Source: JAVBPP01 sp031549535
Lineage (GTDB): Bacteria; Bacillota; Clostridia; Oscillospirales; Acutalibacteraceae
Length of the DNA stretch: 30,100 bases
Assembly: GCA_031549535.1 (NCBI GenBank)
Contig: JAVBPP010000030.1
Span: forward strand, 1 to 30,100
Direction: 5' to 3'
Shown: positions 1 through 6,674 of the stretch, in pieces
Layout: each line of letters starts with the position of its first letter
Numbering within the stretch: the first letter of the stretch is position 1
Position numbers and translations under genes: made by a program
Notes under the pieces: generated by a model
The model's database searches: none
Told to the model about the DNA's origin: nothing
The model's input: only the letters and a program-made list of their open reading frames with translations

Positions 1-31
1 GAACGCGACGAATCAGCGAATCTTTTTCCAC

Positions 32-583
32 CTATCTTCGTCTAAAATGCTCGAAATCCGAAAGGATTTCTGCGCTTTTATCCTCGATACGCGAAAAAAT
101 CTCTCGCTGCTTCATCCGCGCCGAGTTATTAGAGATGCCCTTATGCATATTGGCGTTGATTTCACCCCAAAAGCTGCCAACACGCGGGCTATCCAAATCC
201 TGCACCACAACAATTTTGGGGTCTGGGATAGAGGCCAGATACTGCATATATTACTCCGGCACCAAACAGTAGTAAAATTTTGCGGGTCAAAATCCCATAC
301 ACCTAAGCATTTCGACCCGCAAAATTAACTACTGTTAAATGCCGGAGTAATATTGCAAGTTTGCCTCTTGATTTTGTTTATGCGCGGGATTGGACGGTTC
401 ACACACCACGGTGACGGCATAGCCCACCATAACGCCCATAGTCGGCATAAAATCCGTCACGGGCTCCAGATTGAAATTGCCCTGCGTCCTATCCTGTTTC
501 GTTATCATTTCCCAGCCGTTGTAAACGGTGGGCGTGTTCCAGCGTTTGAGCTTCAGCAGTTCGCTGTGTGCAAGCTGCTTCAT
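32..583 (-). pseudogene. RraA-family protein gene, interrupted by a MITE-like element and truncated
   Basis: The reading frame starts at 583 (ATG overlapping the nitroreductase stop as ATGA, so translation was coupled). It gives about 77 residues of an RraA/dimethylmenaquinone-methyltransferase-like fold (PF03737), then enters a palindromic element at 248-353 and stops inside it. Beyond the element the same protein resumes, with motifs PKIVVVQDLD and GSFWGEINANMHKG typical of the family's central region. Removing the element and one copy of the flanking TGCA restores the in-frame peptide NLQYLASIP. After about position 137 the expected continuation (LGCxGxVTDGxVRD) is absent and an unrelated frame runs to a stop at 32, so there is a second lesion or deletion. 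RraA-like proteins include aldolases/decarboxylases and RNase E inhibitors; in a Gram-positive, an aldolase-type enzyme is more likely. Inactivation is seen directly; family assignment is by eye. Confidence 0.75.
248..353. repeat. MITE-like palindromic element (family A), full copy inside rraA
   Basis: About 106 bp, almost wholly palindromic. The outer arms ATATTACTCCGGC (248-260) and GCCGGAGTAATAT (341-353) are perfect inverted repeats. An AACAGTAGT/ACTACTGTT pair lies inside them, and a further perfect 13-bp pair (276-288 with 314-326) encloses a ~25-nt loop. The tetranucleotide TGCA occurs at 243-246 and again at 354-357, consistent with a target-site duplication. There is no room for a transposase, so any mobilisation would be in trans. 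Related, shorter or degraded copies occur at 15363-15414 and 25396-25424, and possibly 1132-1147. Confidence 0.8.
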
Positions 584-1092
584 GCTTCAAAGCTCTCGTA
601 CGCCACGGTCTGCTCTATGGGCTGGCGGCTTGCGTGCATGGCCGAGGGCTTTGCATCCGTATTCGCATAGCCCAACGGGAGAAGGCTGACAATCTCATAA
701 TCATCGGGCACACAAAACTGCTCACGCAGGTCATCATGGCTGAAAAAGCCCACCCAAACACTGCCAAGACCCAACTCCGCCGCCTTGAGCATCATATGGG
801 TTTGCACGATGCTTGCATCCACACGGGCATAATTGCCATTGTTATTATTGATTTTTTTATCAAAGCAAACCATGAGCACCACAGGCGCGCCAAAGGTACA
901 GGGGGTGCACTGCGCCATTTTTTCCAACCCCTCTTCGCTCTGCACAACCAGGATACGCTGCGGTTGCATGTTGCGCGCTGTCGGCGCGATACGCCCTGCT
1001 TCTAAAATGGCGTCCAGCACCTCTTTTTCTACCTTTTTTTCGCTGTAGCTGCGCAGGGAATAGCGGCTTTCCAACACGGTATTGAATTCCAC
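580..1092 (-). CDS. Nitroreductase-family FMN-dependent oxidoreductase
   Basis: The 170-residue protein is a typical small nitroreductase-fold flavoenzyme: NAD(P)H-dependent reduction of nitro, quinone or related substrates using bound FMN, cytoplasmic and dimeric in the family. The N-terminal signature SRYSLRSYSEKKV (residues 9-21) and APTARNMQPQ (36-45) form the usual FMN phosphate/isoalloxazine-binding stretch, and a GLGSVWVG segment marks the C-terminal flavin-contacting part. The start is GTG at 1092, chosen because AAAGGAG lies at proper spacing upstream and the family signature begins directly after it. Its TGA stop overlaps the ATG of the downstream rraA pseudogene, so the two formed an operon. 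It is divergent from folC, with a 89-bp shared promoter region. The exact substrate cannot be told from sequence. Confidence 0.88.
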   Translation of the reverse strand: MEFNTVLESRYSLRSYSEKKVEKEVLDAILEAGRIAPTARNMQPQRILVVQSEEGLEKMAQCTPCTFGAPVVLMVCFDKKINNNNGNYARVDASIVQTHMMLKAAELGLGSVWVGFFSHDDLREQFCVPDDYEIVSLLPLGYANTDAKPSAMHASRQPIEQTVAYESFEA

Positions 1093-1104
1093 GGGAACAA
1101 CTCC

Positions 1105-1134
1105 TTTACTTCTTTTATCGTTCTATTGTATACT
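1105..1134 (+). promoter_or_regulatory. Predicted sigma-A promoter for folC
   Basis: TTTACT (1105-1110) and TATACT (1129-1134) are separated by 18 bp, close to the housekeeping -35/-10 consensus, and lie about 48 bp upstream of the folC start. The folC ribosome site GGAGG follows at about 1168. The region is shared with the divergent nitroreductase. Confidence 0.5.
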
Positions 1135-1181
1135 ATTACTCCAGCACGTAAAAAGCAAGTAATTTTTGGAGGAATATCCCA

Positions 1182-2456
1182 ATGGACGCTGTACAGGCCG
1201 TGAACTATATCCATTCTCTGCTGCCCTTCGGCATCATGCCAGGCTTAGAGCGCATTGCCGCGCTTTGCGAAAAGCTGGGGAATCCGCAGGATCGGTTGCG
1301 CTTTGTTCATGTTGCGGGAACAAACGGCAAGGGTTCCACCAGCACGATGCTCGCCTCAATTTTAACGGCGGCGGGCTACCGCACGGGGCTGTTCACCTCA
1401 CCTTATGTGCTGGATTTTCGTGAGCGTATTCAGCTGGACGGGGCAATGATTCCGCCGCAGGAGCTGGCTGAGGCGGTCAGCAGGGTGCGGGAGGCCAACG
1501 AGGCGCTGGCGCTCGAGGACATAACCGTCACAGAATTTGAGGCAATCACCGCCGCCGCCTTTGTTTTTTTCGCAAGGATGCAGTGCGACCTTGTTGTGCT
1601 GGAAGTGGGGCTCGGTGGACGCTTTGACGCAACGAATCTCATTCAAACGCCGCTGGTGAGCGTATTGTGTTCCATTTCCATGGATCATATGGCCGTCCTG
1701 GGCGATAAGCTGGAACAAATCGCCTTTGAAAAATGTGGAATTCTCAAGCCGGGCGGCATCTGTATCTGTTACCCGGAGCAGGATGCGGCCGCCATGGAGG
1801 TTATCCGGCGTATCGCGGGGGAGCAGGGCAACAGCCTGCGCGTTCCGGATTCGGGAGATATCCGCGTTGTGCGCGAGAGCCTGCGCGGCAGTGAAATACA
1901 ATACCGGGGGCAGGCACTGACAGTGCCCCTGGTAGGCAAGCATATGGTAAAAAACGCCGCTGTTGTGCTGGAAACGCTCGCCGCGTTGCGGGAGCTTTGC
2001 TATGCCCTGCCGGAGAAGGCCGTTTCGGCGGGGCTCGCGGAAACAAAAATGCCCGCACGCATGGAACTGCTGCGGGAAAAACCGTATATTCTGTTGGATG
2101 GCGGACACAACGAGGGCTGCGCTGCTGCGCTACGGGCAGTTCTGGAGCAGTTTTTGCCGGACAAGCGAATCACAGCGGTTTGCGCCATGATGGCGGACAA
2201 GGATTACGCGCGCTATCTCTCTGTCCTGGCGCCCTGCCTGGATAGGCTGATTGCCACACAGCTCAATATGGAACGGGCTCTGCCCGCGCAAACGCTTTGC
2301 GGGCGGGCGCAGAGCCTTAATATCTGCAGCGAAGCACAGGCAACGCCGGAGGCGGCTCTGCAGGCTGCGCTGCAAATAGCCGGAAGGGATGGCGCGGTGC
2401 TCATCTGCGGCAGTTTTTATCTGGCAGCGCGGCTACGGCCGCTTTTGGAGGGGTAA
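1182..2456 (+). CDS. folC: Folylpolyglutamate synthase / dihydrofolate synthase
   Basis: Mur-ligase-family enzyme of folate metabolism. It adds glutamate to dihydropteroate and/or extends the gamma-glutamyl tail of tetrahydrofolates using ATP. At 424 residues it has the normal FolC length. The sequence shows the folate/ATP-binding loop FVHVAGTNGKGST (residues 41-53), the central motif EVGLGGRFDATN (141-152), SMDH (166-169) and a C-terminal Mur-ligase domain with LLDGGHNEG. The start ATG at 1182 follows TTTTGGAGGAATATCCCA, a strong ribosome site. A pseudouridine synthase gene begins 8 bp after its stop, so the two are probably cotranscribed. Whether it has both synthase activities is not decided by sequence. 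Confidence 0.95.
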   Translation: MDAVQAVNYIHSLLPFGIMPGLERIAALCEKLGNPQDRLRFVHVAGTNGKGSTSTMLASILTAAGYRTGLFTSPYVLDFRERIQLDGAMIPPQELAEAVSRVREANEALALEDITVTEFEAITAAAFVFFARMQCDLVVLEVGLGGRFDATNLIQTPLVSVLCSISMDHMAVLGDKLEQIAFEKCGILKPGGICICYPEQDAAAMEVIRRIAGEQGNSLRVPDSGDIRVVRESLRGSEIQYRGQALTVPLVGKHMVKNAAVVLETLAALRELCYALPEKAVSAGLAETKMPARMELLREKPYILLDGGHNEGCAAALRAVLEQFLPDKRITAVCAMMADKDYARYLSVLAPCLDRLIATQLNMERALPAQTLCGRAQSLNICSEAQATPEAALQAALQIAGRDGAVLICGSFYLAARLRPLLEG

Positions 2457-2464
2457 CAAACACA

Positions 2465-3430
2465 TTGAAACGCTTTATTGTAACCGAAAACGATGCTAAC
2501 CAGCGGCTGGATAAATTTTTAACCAAGGCCGCACCGAATTTACCGCAGAGCGCATTGTATAAGGGAATCCGCACAAAAAATATCAAGGTCAACGGTAAGC
2601 GCGCGCAAATTGCACAGCGCCTTTGCGAAGGCGACCTTGTGGAGCTTTATGTTTCGGATGATTTTTTTAGGCAGCGGCAGGACGGCATGGATTTTTTGCA
2701 GGCACCGCAGCAACTGAATATTCTGTATGAGGATGACCAGCTCCTGCTGCTGGATAAGCCTGTGGGGTTGCTCTCCCACGCGGATGAGCAGGAATACATT
2801 GACACCCTCATTGCGCGTATTCTGCGTTATCTCTATGAAAAGGGAGCTTACGTTCCGGAGAGGGAGCAATCTTTTACCCCGGCGCTCGTCAACCGCATTG
2901 ACCGCAACACAGGCGGCCTTGTCATCGCCGCGAAAACCGCACAGGCTTTACGCATCTTAAACCAAAAGCTAAAGGAGCGGGAGATTCATAAGGACTATCT
3001 CTGCGTTGTCTGCGGCAAGCCCTCTCCCCCCGCCGCCGTTTTAAGCGGGTACCTCAAAAAGGACGCGGCAACCAACAGTGTCACCGTCACCCATTTGCCC
3101 GGCTCGGACACAAAGGAAATCCGCACACAATACCGCGTACTCGCCCAGCGCAGTAGCTGCGCATTGGTTGAGGTGGCTCTGCTCACGGGGCGCACACACC
3201 AAATTCGCGCACACATGGCCAGCATCGGCCACCCCCTGCTGGGCGACGGCAAATACGGCGACTATGCCATGAATAACCGCTTTCATTGCAGCAAGCAACT
3301 GCTGTACTCCTTCCGCCTGCGTTTTGACTTTCAAACTGACGCGGGCGAACTTGCTTATTTAAACGGCAAACAATTTCAAACGCAAGATATTTGGTTTGTC
3401 AGCGCCTTTGAGAACGGGGAGTTTGATTGA
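2465..3430 (+). CDS. RluA-family 23S rRNA pseudouridine synthase
   Basis: This 321-residue cytoplasmic enzyme isomerises specific uridines of structured RNA (most likely 23S rRNA) to pseudouridine. An N-terminal S4 RNA-binding domain (about residues 10-65, RLDKFL...NIKVNGKR) precedes the catalytic domain. The catalytic Asp is D146 in NRIDRNTGG, the family's R-x-D-x-x-T-x-G motif. LLDKPVGLLSH (95-105) and LTGRTHQIRAHMASIGHPLLGD (240-261) are further conserved blocks. The start appears to be TTG at 2465, eleven or so bases after GGAGGGG, and overlaps no other gene. It follows folC at 8 bp, in one operon. Paralogue assignment (RluC-, RluD- or YtzG-like) is uncertain, so no symbol is given. The gene ends 22 bp before a palindromic element facing the convergent rhaD. 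Confidence 0.92.
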   Translation: MKRFIVTENDANQRLDKFLTKAAPNLPQSALYKGIRTKNIKVNGKRAQIAQRLCEGDLVELYVSDDFFRQRQDGMDFLQAPQQLNILYEDDQLLLLDKPVGLLSHADEQEYIDTLIARILRYLYEKGAYVPEREQSFTPALVNRIDRNTGGLVIAAKTAQALRILNQKLKEREIHKDYLCVVCGKPSPPAAVLSGYLKKDAATNSVTVTHLPGSDTKEIRTQYRVLAQRSSCALVEVALLTGRTHQIRAHMASIGHPLLGDGKYGDYAMNNRFHCSKQLLYSFRLRFDFQTDAGELAYLNGKQFQTQDIWFVSAFENGEFD

Positions 3431-3452
3431 GCTTATACCAATAATGGTATTA

Positions 3453-3552
3453 ATACCAATCACCTTTTAGAATACTTGCAAAATTCGGCAAGAGCGCATA
3501 TAGGAAACGCTCGTTACCGAATTTTGCAAGTATTCTAAAAGGTGATTGGTAT
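3453..3552. repeat. MITE-like palindromic element (family B), copy 1
   Basis: A perfect 36-bp inverted repeat (3453-3488 against 3517-3552) surrounds a 28-nt loop that itself contains GAGCG/CGCTC. The ends read ATACCAATCACC and GGTGATTGGTAT; the TA inside each end would suit a TA target duplication. A second copy at 9987-10089 has the loop in reverse-complement orientation. It lies between the convergent 3' ends of the pseudouridine synthase and rhaD genes and could act as a bidirectional transcription stop, although no clear T-tract follows. A small extra hairpin, ATACCA-ATAA-TGGTAT, adjoins it at 3435-3450. Confidence 0.85.
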
Positions 3553-3557
3553 AACAA

Positions 3558-4379
3558 TCAATCCAAAAAATCTGCGTTTAGTGTCACATGGAACTCCTGT
3601 GCAATGGCACGCAGGTTATCATCCACTATCGTTTGGCGGATATCCATACCGCAGCTTTTTGCACGGATAAAAATATCCGCGGCCTTTTCAATGGTGTGCA
3701 TCAGTCCAAATGTGGTGTCAAAATCCGGTCCGGAGCAAAACAGACCATGATGCGCCCAAACTGCGGCATCAAACTTTTTCATAATTTCGCTGGTTGCCAA
3801 CGCGATATCCGCGCCGCCGGGCACCATCCAATCCACAACGCCCACGCCGCCGGGGAATACCACAGGGCATTCCGTTGCACTTTTCCAAAGTACGCGCGTA
3901 AATTCCCGATTCGTCAGAGGCAAAACATAGGTCAATGCAATGAGCGCCGGCACATGCGCATGGTAGATTACGCGGTTCTGCCCATCCGTCGCCTTCGCGC
4001 GCACGCTGTGGTTCAAGAAGTGGCTCGGAAACTCGCTGGTCGGCACCCCGCCGGATTCCAATCCCCAGACAATGCCCCAGCACTCACCGGTTTCATTGAT
4101 TCGGACAATGCCAATATTGTCACGGGGAGCCAATTTAATATTCCGAAAATACTTTCCACTGCCGGTGGTCAGGAAATACTGCCCCGCAAGCTCCGGTGCC
4201 TGCACACCCATATCTTTCCAGTATTCCGGTTGACGGAACCAAGGCTTGCACTGTGTAACTTCCTCCTCCCGCATACGATAGGTTAAATTCCCGCCGTTTC
4301 GCTCGTGCCAACCCTGCTGCCAACCGTCGTCACACATACGGATGAAACCCTGCATCACTTCTTGCTCTATAATACCCAT
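3558..4379 (-). CDS. rhaD: Rhamnulose-1-phosphate aldolase
   Basis: Zinc-dependent class II aldolase that splits L-rhamnulose-1-phosphate into dihydroxyacetone phosphate and L-lactaldehyde. Its 273 residues match the 274 of E. coli RhaD. By eye, the catalytic Glu is E116 in GVPTSEFPSHFLNHS and the zinc ligands are H140 and H142 (IYHAHV) plus H211 (WAHHGLF), each one residue off the E. coli numbering. GNLTYR (residues 30-35) and TTGSGKYF (71-78) belong to the phosphate-binding part. The gene sits 27 bp downstream of fucO, so both steps from sugar phosphate to propanediol are in one operon. No rhamnose isomerase, kinase or regulator is in the window. The stop lies 5 bp from palindromic element B. 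Confidence 0.95.
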   Translation of the reverse strand: MGIIEQEVMQGFIRMCDDGWQQGWHERNGGNLTYRMREEEVTQCKPWFRQPEYWKDMGVQAPELAGQYFLTTGSGKYFRNIKLAPRDNIGIVRINETGECWGIVWGLESGGVPTSEFPSHFLNHSVRAKATDGQNRVIYHAHVPALIALTYVLPLTNREFTRVLWKSATECPVVFPGGVGVVDWMVPGGADIALATSEIMKKFDAAVWAHHGLFCSGPDFDTTFGLMHTIEKAADIFIRAKSCGMDIRQTIVDDNLRAIAQEFHVTLNADFLD

Positions 4380-4406
4380 TCAAATCCCCTTTTCCATTCT
4401 GTGCAA

Positions 4407-5555
4407 TTATAACAAGGAAAGATACAGTTCTTTTATCTGCGCAACACTGGTATCACGCGGATTCCCCGGCCTGCAGGCATCCTCAAACGCGGATTGCGCA
4501 AGGAAATCAATGTCCTCCGGTTTCATGATGCTCTTTAAATTTGCCGGTATGCCAACATCTGCACTCAATTGTTTTACAGCCGCAATCGCTGCCTCTCTGG
4601 CTTGTTCTATGGTCATGGACTGCGCACCGTCAACGCCCATGGCTCTTGCAATATCACGATATTTTTCACCTGTCGCGGGGGCGTTGTATTCCATGACAGT
4701 CGGCAACAAAACTGCATTGGCCACGCCGTGTGGTGTATCATACAACGCGCCCAACGGATGCGCCATGGAGTGCACGATACCCAGACCGACGTTGGAAAAA
4801 CCCATGCCGGCAATATACTGCCCAAGCGCCATACCTTCCCTGCCCTCCGGCTCATTATGCACCGCGGCGCGCAGGGATTTTGAAACGATCTCAATGGCTT
4901 TCAGGTGGAACATGTCGCTCATTTCCCACGCCCCTTTGGTGATATACCCTTCAATTGCGTGCGTTAGGGCATCCATGCCGGTCGCCGCTGTCAAACCCCT
5001 GGGCATTGTGGCCATCATATCCGAATCGACCACCGCAACAACCGGAATGTCGTGTACATCTACACAGACCATTTTACGGTTCTGTTCCGTATCCGTAATG
5101 ACATAGTTAATCGTAACCTCCGCAGCGGTACCCGCCGTGGTCGGCACGGCGATAATCGGTACGCAGGGTTGTTTTGTTGCCGCGACGCCCTCCAGTGAAC
5201 GCACATCGGCAAACGCCGGGTTTTTAATAATAATACCGATTGCTTTGGCGGTATCAATGACCGAACCGCCACCGAACGCAATGATACAATCCGCTCCGCT
5301 CTCCGCAAAGGCTTTGACTCCTGCCTGAACATTTTCAATGGTGGGGTTTGGTTTGATTTCGCTGAATACCGTGTAGGCTGTTTTTGTTCCATCCAACAAC
5401 TCTGTTACATTTGCCGCGATACCCAAGCGCAGCAAATCCGGGTCAGCGCACACAAAGGCCTTTTGAAAGCCACGCGCTTTCATTTCCTGAGGGATTACCT
5501 GGATGGCTCCCGCGCCGTGATAAGAAGTTTCGTTGAGCACAAATCTGTTCGCCAT
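4407..5555 (-). CDS. fucO: Lactaldehyde reductase (1,2-propanediol oxidoreductase)
   Basis: Group III iron-dependent alcohol dehydrogenase that reduces L-lactaldehyde to 1,2-propanediol with NADH, regenerating NAD during anaerobic rhamnose or fucose use. At 382 residues it is one shorter than E. coli FucO. The nucleotide-binding GGGSVID is at 95-101, PTTAGTAAEVT at 138-148, and the Fe(II) ligands are D195 and H199 (GMDALTHAIEGY), H262 (GIVHSMAHPLG) and H276 (DTPHGVANA). ATG at 5555 is preceded by AAAAGGAGAACAGT. It is the first gene of a fucO-rhaD operon with a strong predicted promoter and a possible palindromic operator upstream. Specificity for lactaldehyde is inferred from similarity and from the adjacent rhaD. 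Confidence 0.94.
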   Translation of the reverse strand: MANRFVLNETSYHGAGAIQVIPQEMKARGFQKAFVCADPDLLRLGIAANVTELLDGTKTAYTVFSEIKPNPTIENVQAGVKAFAESGADCIIAFGGGSVIDTAKAIGIIIKNPAFADVRSLEGVAATKQPCVPIIAVPTTAGTAAEVTINYVITDTEQNRKMVCVDVHDIPVVAVVDSDMMATMPRGLTAATGMDALTHAIEGYITKGAWEMSDMFHLKAIEIVSKSLRAAVHNEPEGREGMALGQYIAGMGFSNVGLGIVHSMAHPLGALYDTPHGVANAVLLPTVMEYNAPATGEKYRDIARAMGVDGAQSMTIEQAREAAIAAVKQLSADVGIPANLKSIMKPEDIDFLAQSAFEDACRPGNPRDTSVAQIKELYLSLL

Positions 5556-5582
5556 ACTGTTCTCCTTTTCTCTTCAATAATT

Positions 5583-5598
5583 ACGTTACTCGTTACGT
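5583..5598. promoter_or_regulatory. Candidate operator upstream of fucO
   Basis: ACGTTACTCGTTACGT is an imperfect palindrome (ACGTTAC and GTTACGT, one mismatch) between the predicted -10 and the fucO start codon. It is also readable as a direct repeat of CGTTAC. The position would suit repression by a sugar-responsive regulator. No regulator gene is nearby, so this is inference only. Confidence 0.3.
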
Positions 5599-5627
5599 TT
5601 CCCACTAATCTTAAGGTCTGCAATTAT

Positions 5628-5657
5628 ATTATATCCTCCTTATCCGTTCCCTTTCAA
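5628..5657 (-). promoter_or_regulatory. Predicted sigma-A promoter for fucO-rhaD
   Basis: On the minus strand TTGAAA (5657-5652) and a perfect TATAAT (5633-5628) are 18 bp apart. The implied 5' leader to the fucO ATG is about 65-70 nt and contains the candidate palindromic operator. Confidence 0.6.
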
Positions 5658-5705
5658 TAAGCTGTGTAACATTTTAGCAAATTCTGTTTCATTGCCAAAA
5701 TCCTT

Positions 5706-5870
5706 TCATTCAGCGGCCTTAAAATTATAGACCGGCTTAATAATGCTTATAATCTCTGCCGTATCGCTGATGTTTTCCACAATTTCCTCCATCGGCTTGT
5801 AGGCAAAGGGGGACTCGTCAATGGTGCCTCGGCTGACCGTGCTGGAATAGATGCCCTCCATGGACTGCTT
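5706..5870 (-). pseudogene. 3' remnant of an RtcB-type RNA ligase gene
   Basis: About 54 codons ending in TGA at 5708-5706 encode a peptide with SMEGIYSSTVSRGTIDESPF, AYKPMEEIVENI and IIKPVYNFKAAE, which by eye matches the extreme C-terminus of RtcB, the GTP-dependent 3'-phosphate RNA ligase/repair enzyme. Upstream the frame runs straight into a stop codon and a repetitive element beginning at 5871. No N-terminal or catalytic part of rtcB is present on the far side. The fragment has no start codon and is taken as the tail of a gene lost by insertion plus deletion. The family call rests on a short stretch but a characteristic one. Confidence 0.65.
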
Positions 5871-5988
5871 ATACTAATTCCAAGTAGAAAAGCTTTGCTG
5901 TATGGCTTTTTCGGATATTTGTATTATATATAAAAATGCCCGGGTAATACCAATTCCAGATAGTTGGAATTGGTATTACCCGGGCATT
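5871..5988. repeat. Composite inverted-repeat element (family C) with a 24-bp perfect hairpin
   Basis: ATACTAATTCCAA at 5871-5883 is inversely repeated as TTGGAATTGGTAT at 5964-5976, giving a ~106-bp unit of the same size class as the other elements here. A direct copy (ATACCAATTCCAGATAG, 5947-5963) lies near the right end. Overlapping it is a perfect 24-bp hairpin, 5935-5958 with 5965-5988 and a 6-nt loop, including CCCGGG. The ATACCAAT terminus is shared with family B, suggesting that related transposases recognise both. It abuts the truncated rtcB tail. Confidence 0.6.
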
Positions 5989-6013
5989 GGCAGTTTCATC
6001 CTACGGGGCACAC

Positions 6014-6103
6014 CTACACAGCAAAGTGTGTGCGGATAACGCCATACCGCTGTCTCACGCGCGGGTTGTTCTTATTGTTGCCAAACGGCTTTCTTGCTTG
6101 CAT
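6014..6103 (-). CDS. Possible 29-residue basic peptide
   Basis: ATG at 6103 follows AAAAAAAGGAGGTAACGTC, an excellent ribosome site, and encodes 29 residues (MQARKPFGNNKNNPRVRQRY and a short tail) before TAG. The peptide is basic and rich in Asn and Arg, with no recognised domain. It could be a genuine microprotein, or the start of a gene whose remainder was lost when the adjacent repeat element inserted, since the frame stops about 25 bp from that element. The remaining 79 bp up to the next gene (6104-6182) show nothing else. Confidence 0.3.
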   Translation of the reverse strand: MQARKPFGNNKNNPRVRQRYGVIRTHFAV

Positions 6104-6182
6104 GACGTTACCTCCTTTTTTTATTCGCACCCTATGCGGAGCGCGCGCAACACTGTAACACAGGTTTGGGCATTTGTCAAAT

Positions 6183-6674
6183 TTATTTTAGCAGTAACCT
6201 GGCCTGCAATTCTTTTTCAGCCATTTCTTTGATATAAGGGCCGCTCTCCTCATTAACCAAAAACATAAAACAATTGTACTGACATTTTTGAAAGCGCCTG
6301 CCCCGCAGTGTAAAGTCATAGCCCATCGCACATTTGGGGTTGCAGGCCTGCGGATCGGTCAAACGTTTGCAGACCGGCGCTTTTTCAATTTCTTTGCGCA
6401 TCGCATCCGGAAAACCATCTAAAAGCGGCAGATAGGCATTGACATAATCGCCGTATATCCTCGTGACCAGACCTTTTTTCCGGAACACAAAGTTCAGCAG
6501 CACACGCTTGGACGGCGTATGCGTGTAAGAAACAAAATATCCACTGCTTTTTTGCCCCATCCTTACTTTGCAATCATTCATTAATAAAAACTCATGCAAC
6601 TCACTGACAAACACCTGGTATGGCGGCGCTACGGTAAGCAAGAAGTCTTCAAACTGTATCGTTTCAGTCGCCAT
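6183..6674 (-). CDS. Conserved-looking Cys-rich protein of unknown function
   Basis: A 163-residue soluble protein with no signal peptide or membrane segment. The start ATG at 6674 was chosen over an upstream in-frame ATG (6719) because CAGGAGGAGGCGGAAC precedes it. The C-terminal half has a cysteine cluster, C102, C111, C115, C131 and C135 (in PVCKRL, ACNPKCAMGYDF and KCQYNCFMF), whose spacing would suit a metal site or disulfides in a cytoplasmic protein. It overlaps the 3' end of the AI-2E-family permease gene by 11 bp, so they are translationally coupled. I do not recognise a characterised family and assign no function. Confidence 0.7.
   Translation of the reverse strand: MATETIQFEDFLLTVAPPYQVFVSELHEFLLMNDCKVRMGQKSSGYFVSYTHTPSKRVLLNFVFRKKGLVTRIYGDYVNAYLPLLDGFPDAMRKEIEKAPVCKRLTDPQACNPKCAMGYDFTLRGRRFQKCQYNCFMFLVNEESGPYIKEMAEKELQARLLLK

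Noticed and set aside
1132..1147. TATTACTCCAGCAC resembling the end of palindromic element A
   Set aside because: Too short to call a copy by itself and part of a plausible promoter region; mentioned only as a possible trace.
3453..3552. CRISPR-like repeat
   Set aside because: Single palindromes without spacers or regular arrays; two unlinked copies fit a MITE-like element instead.
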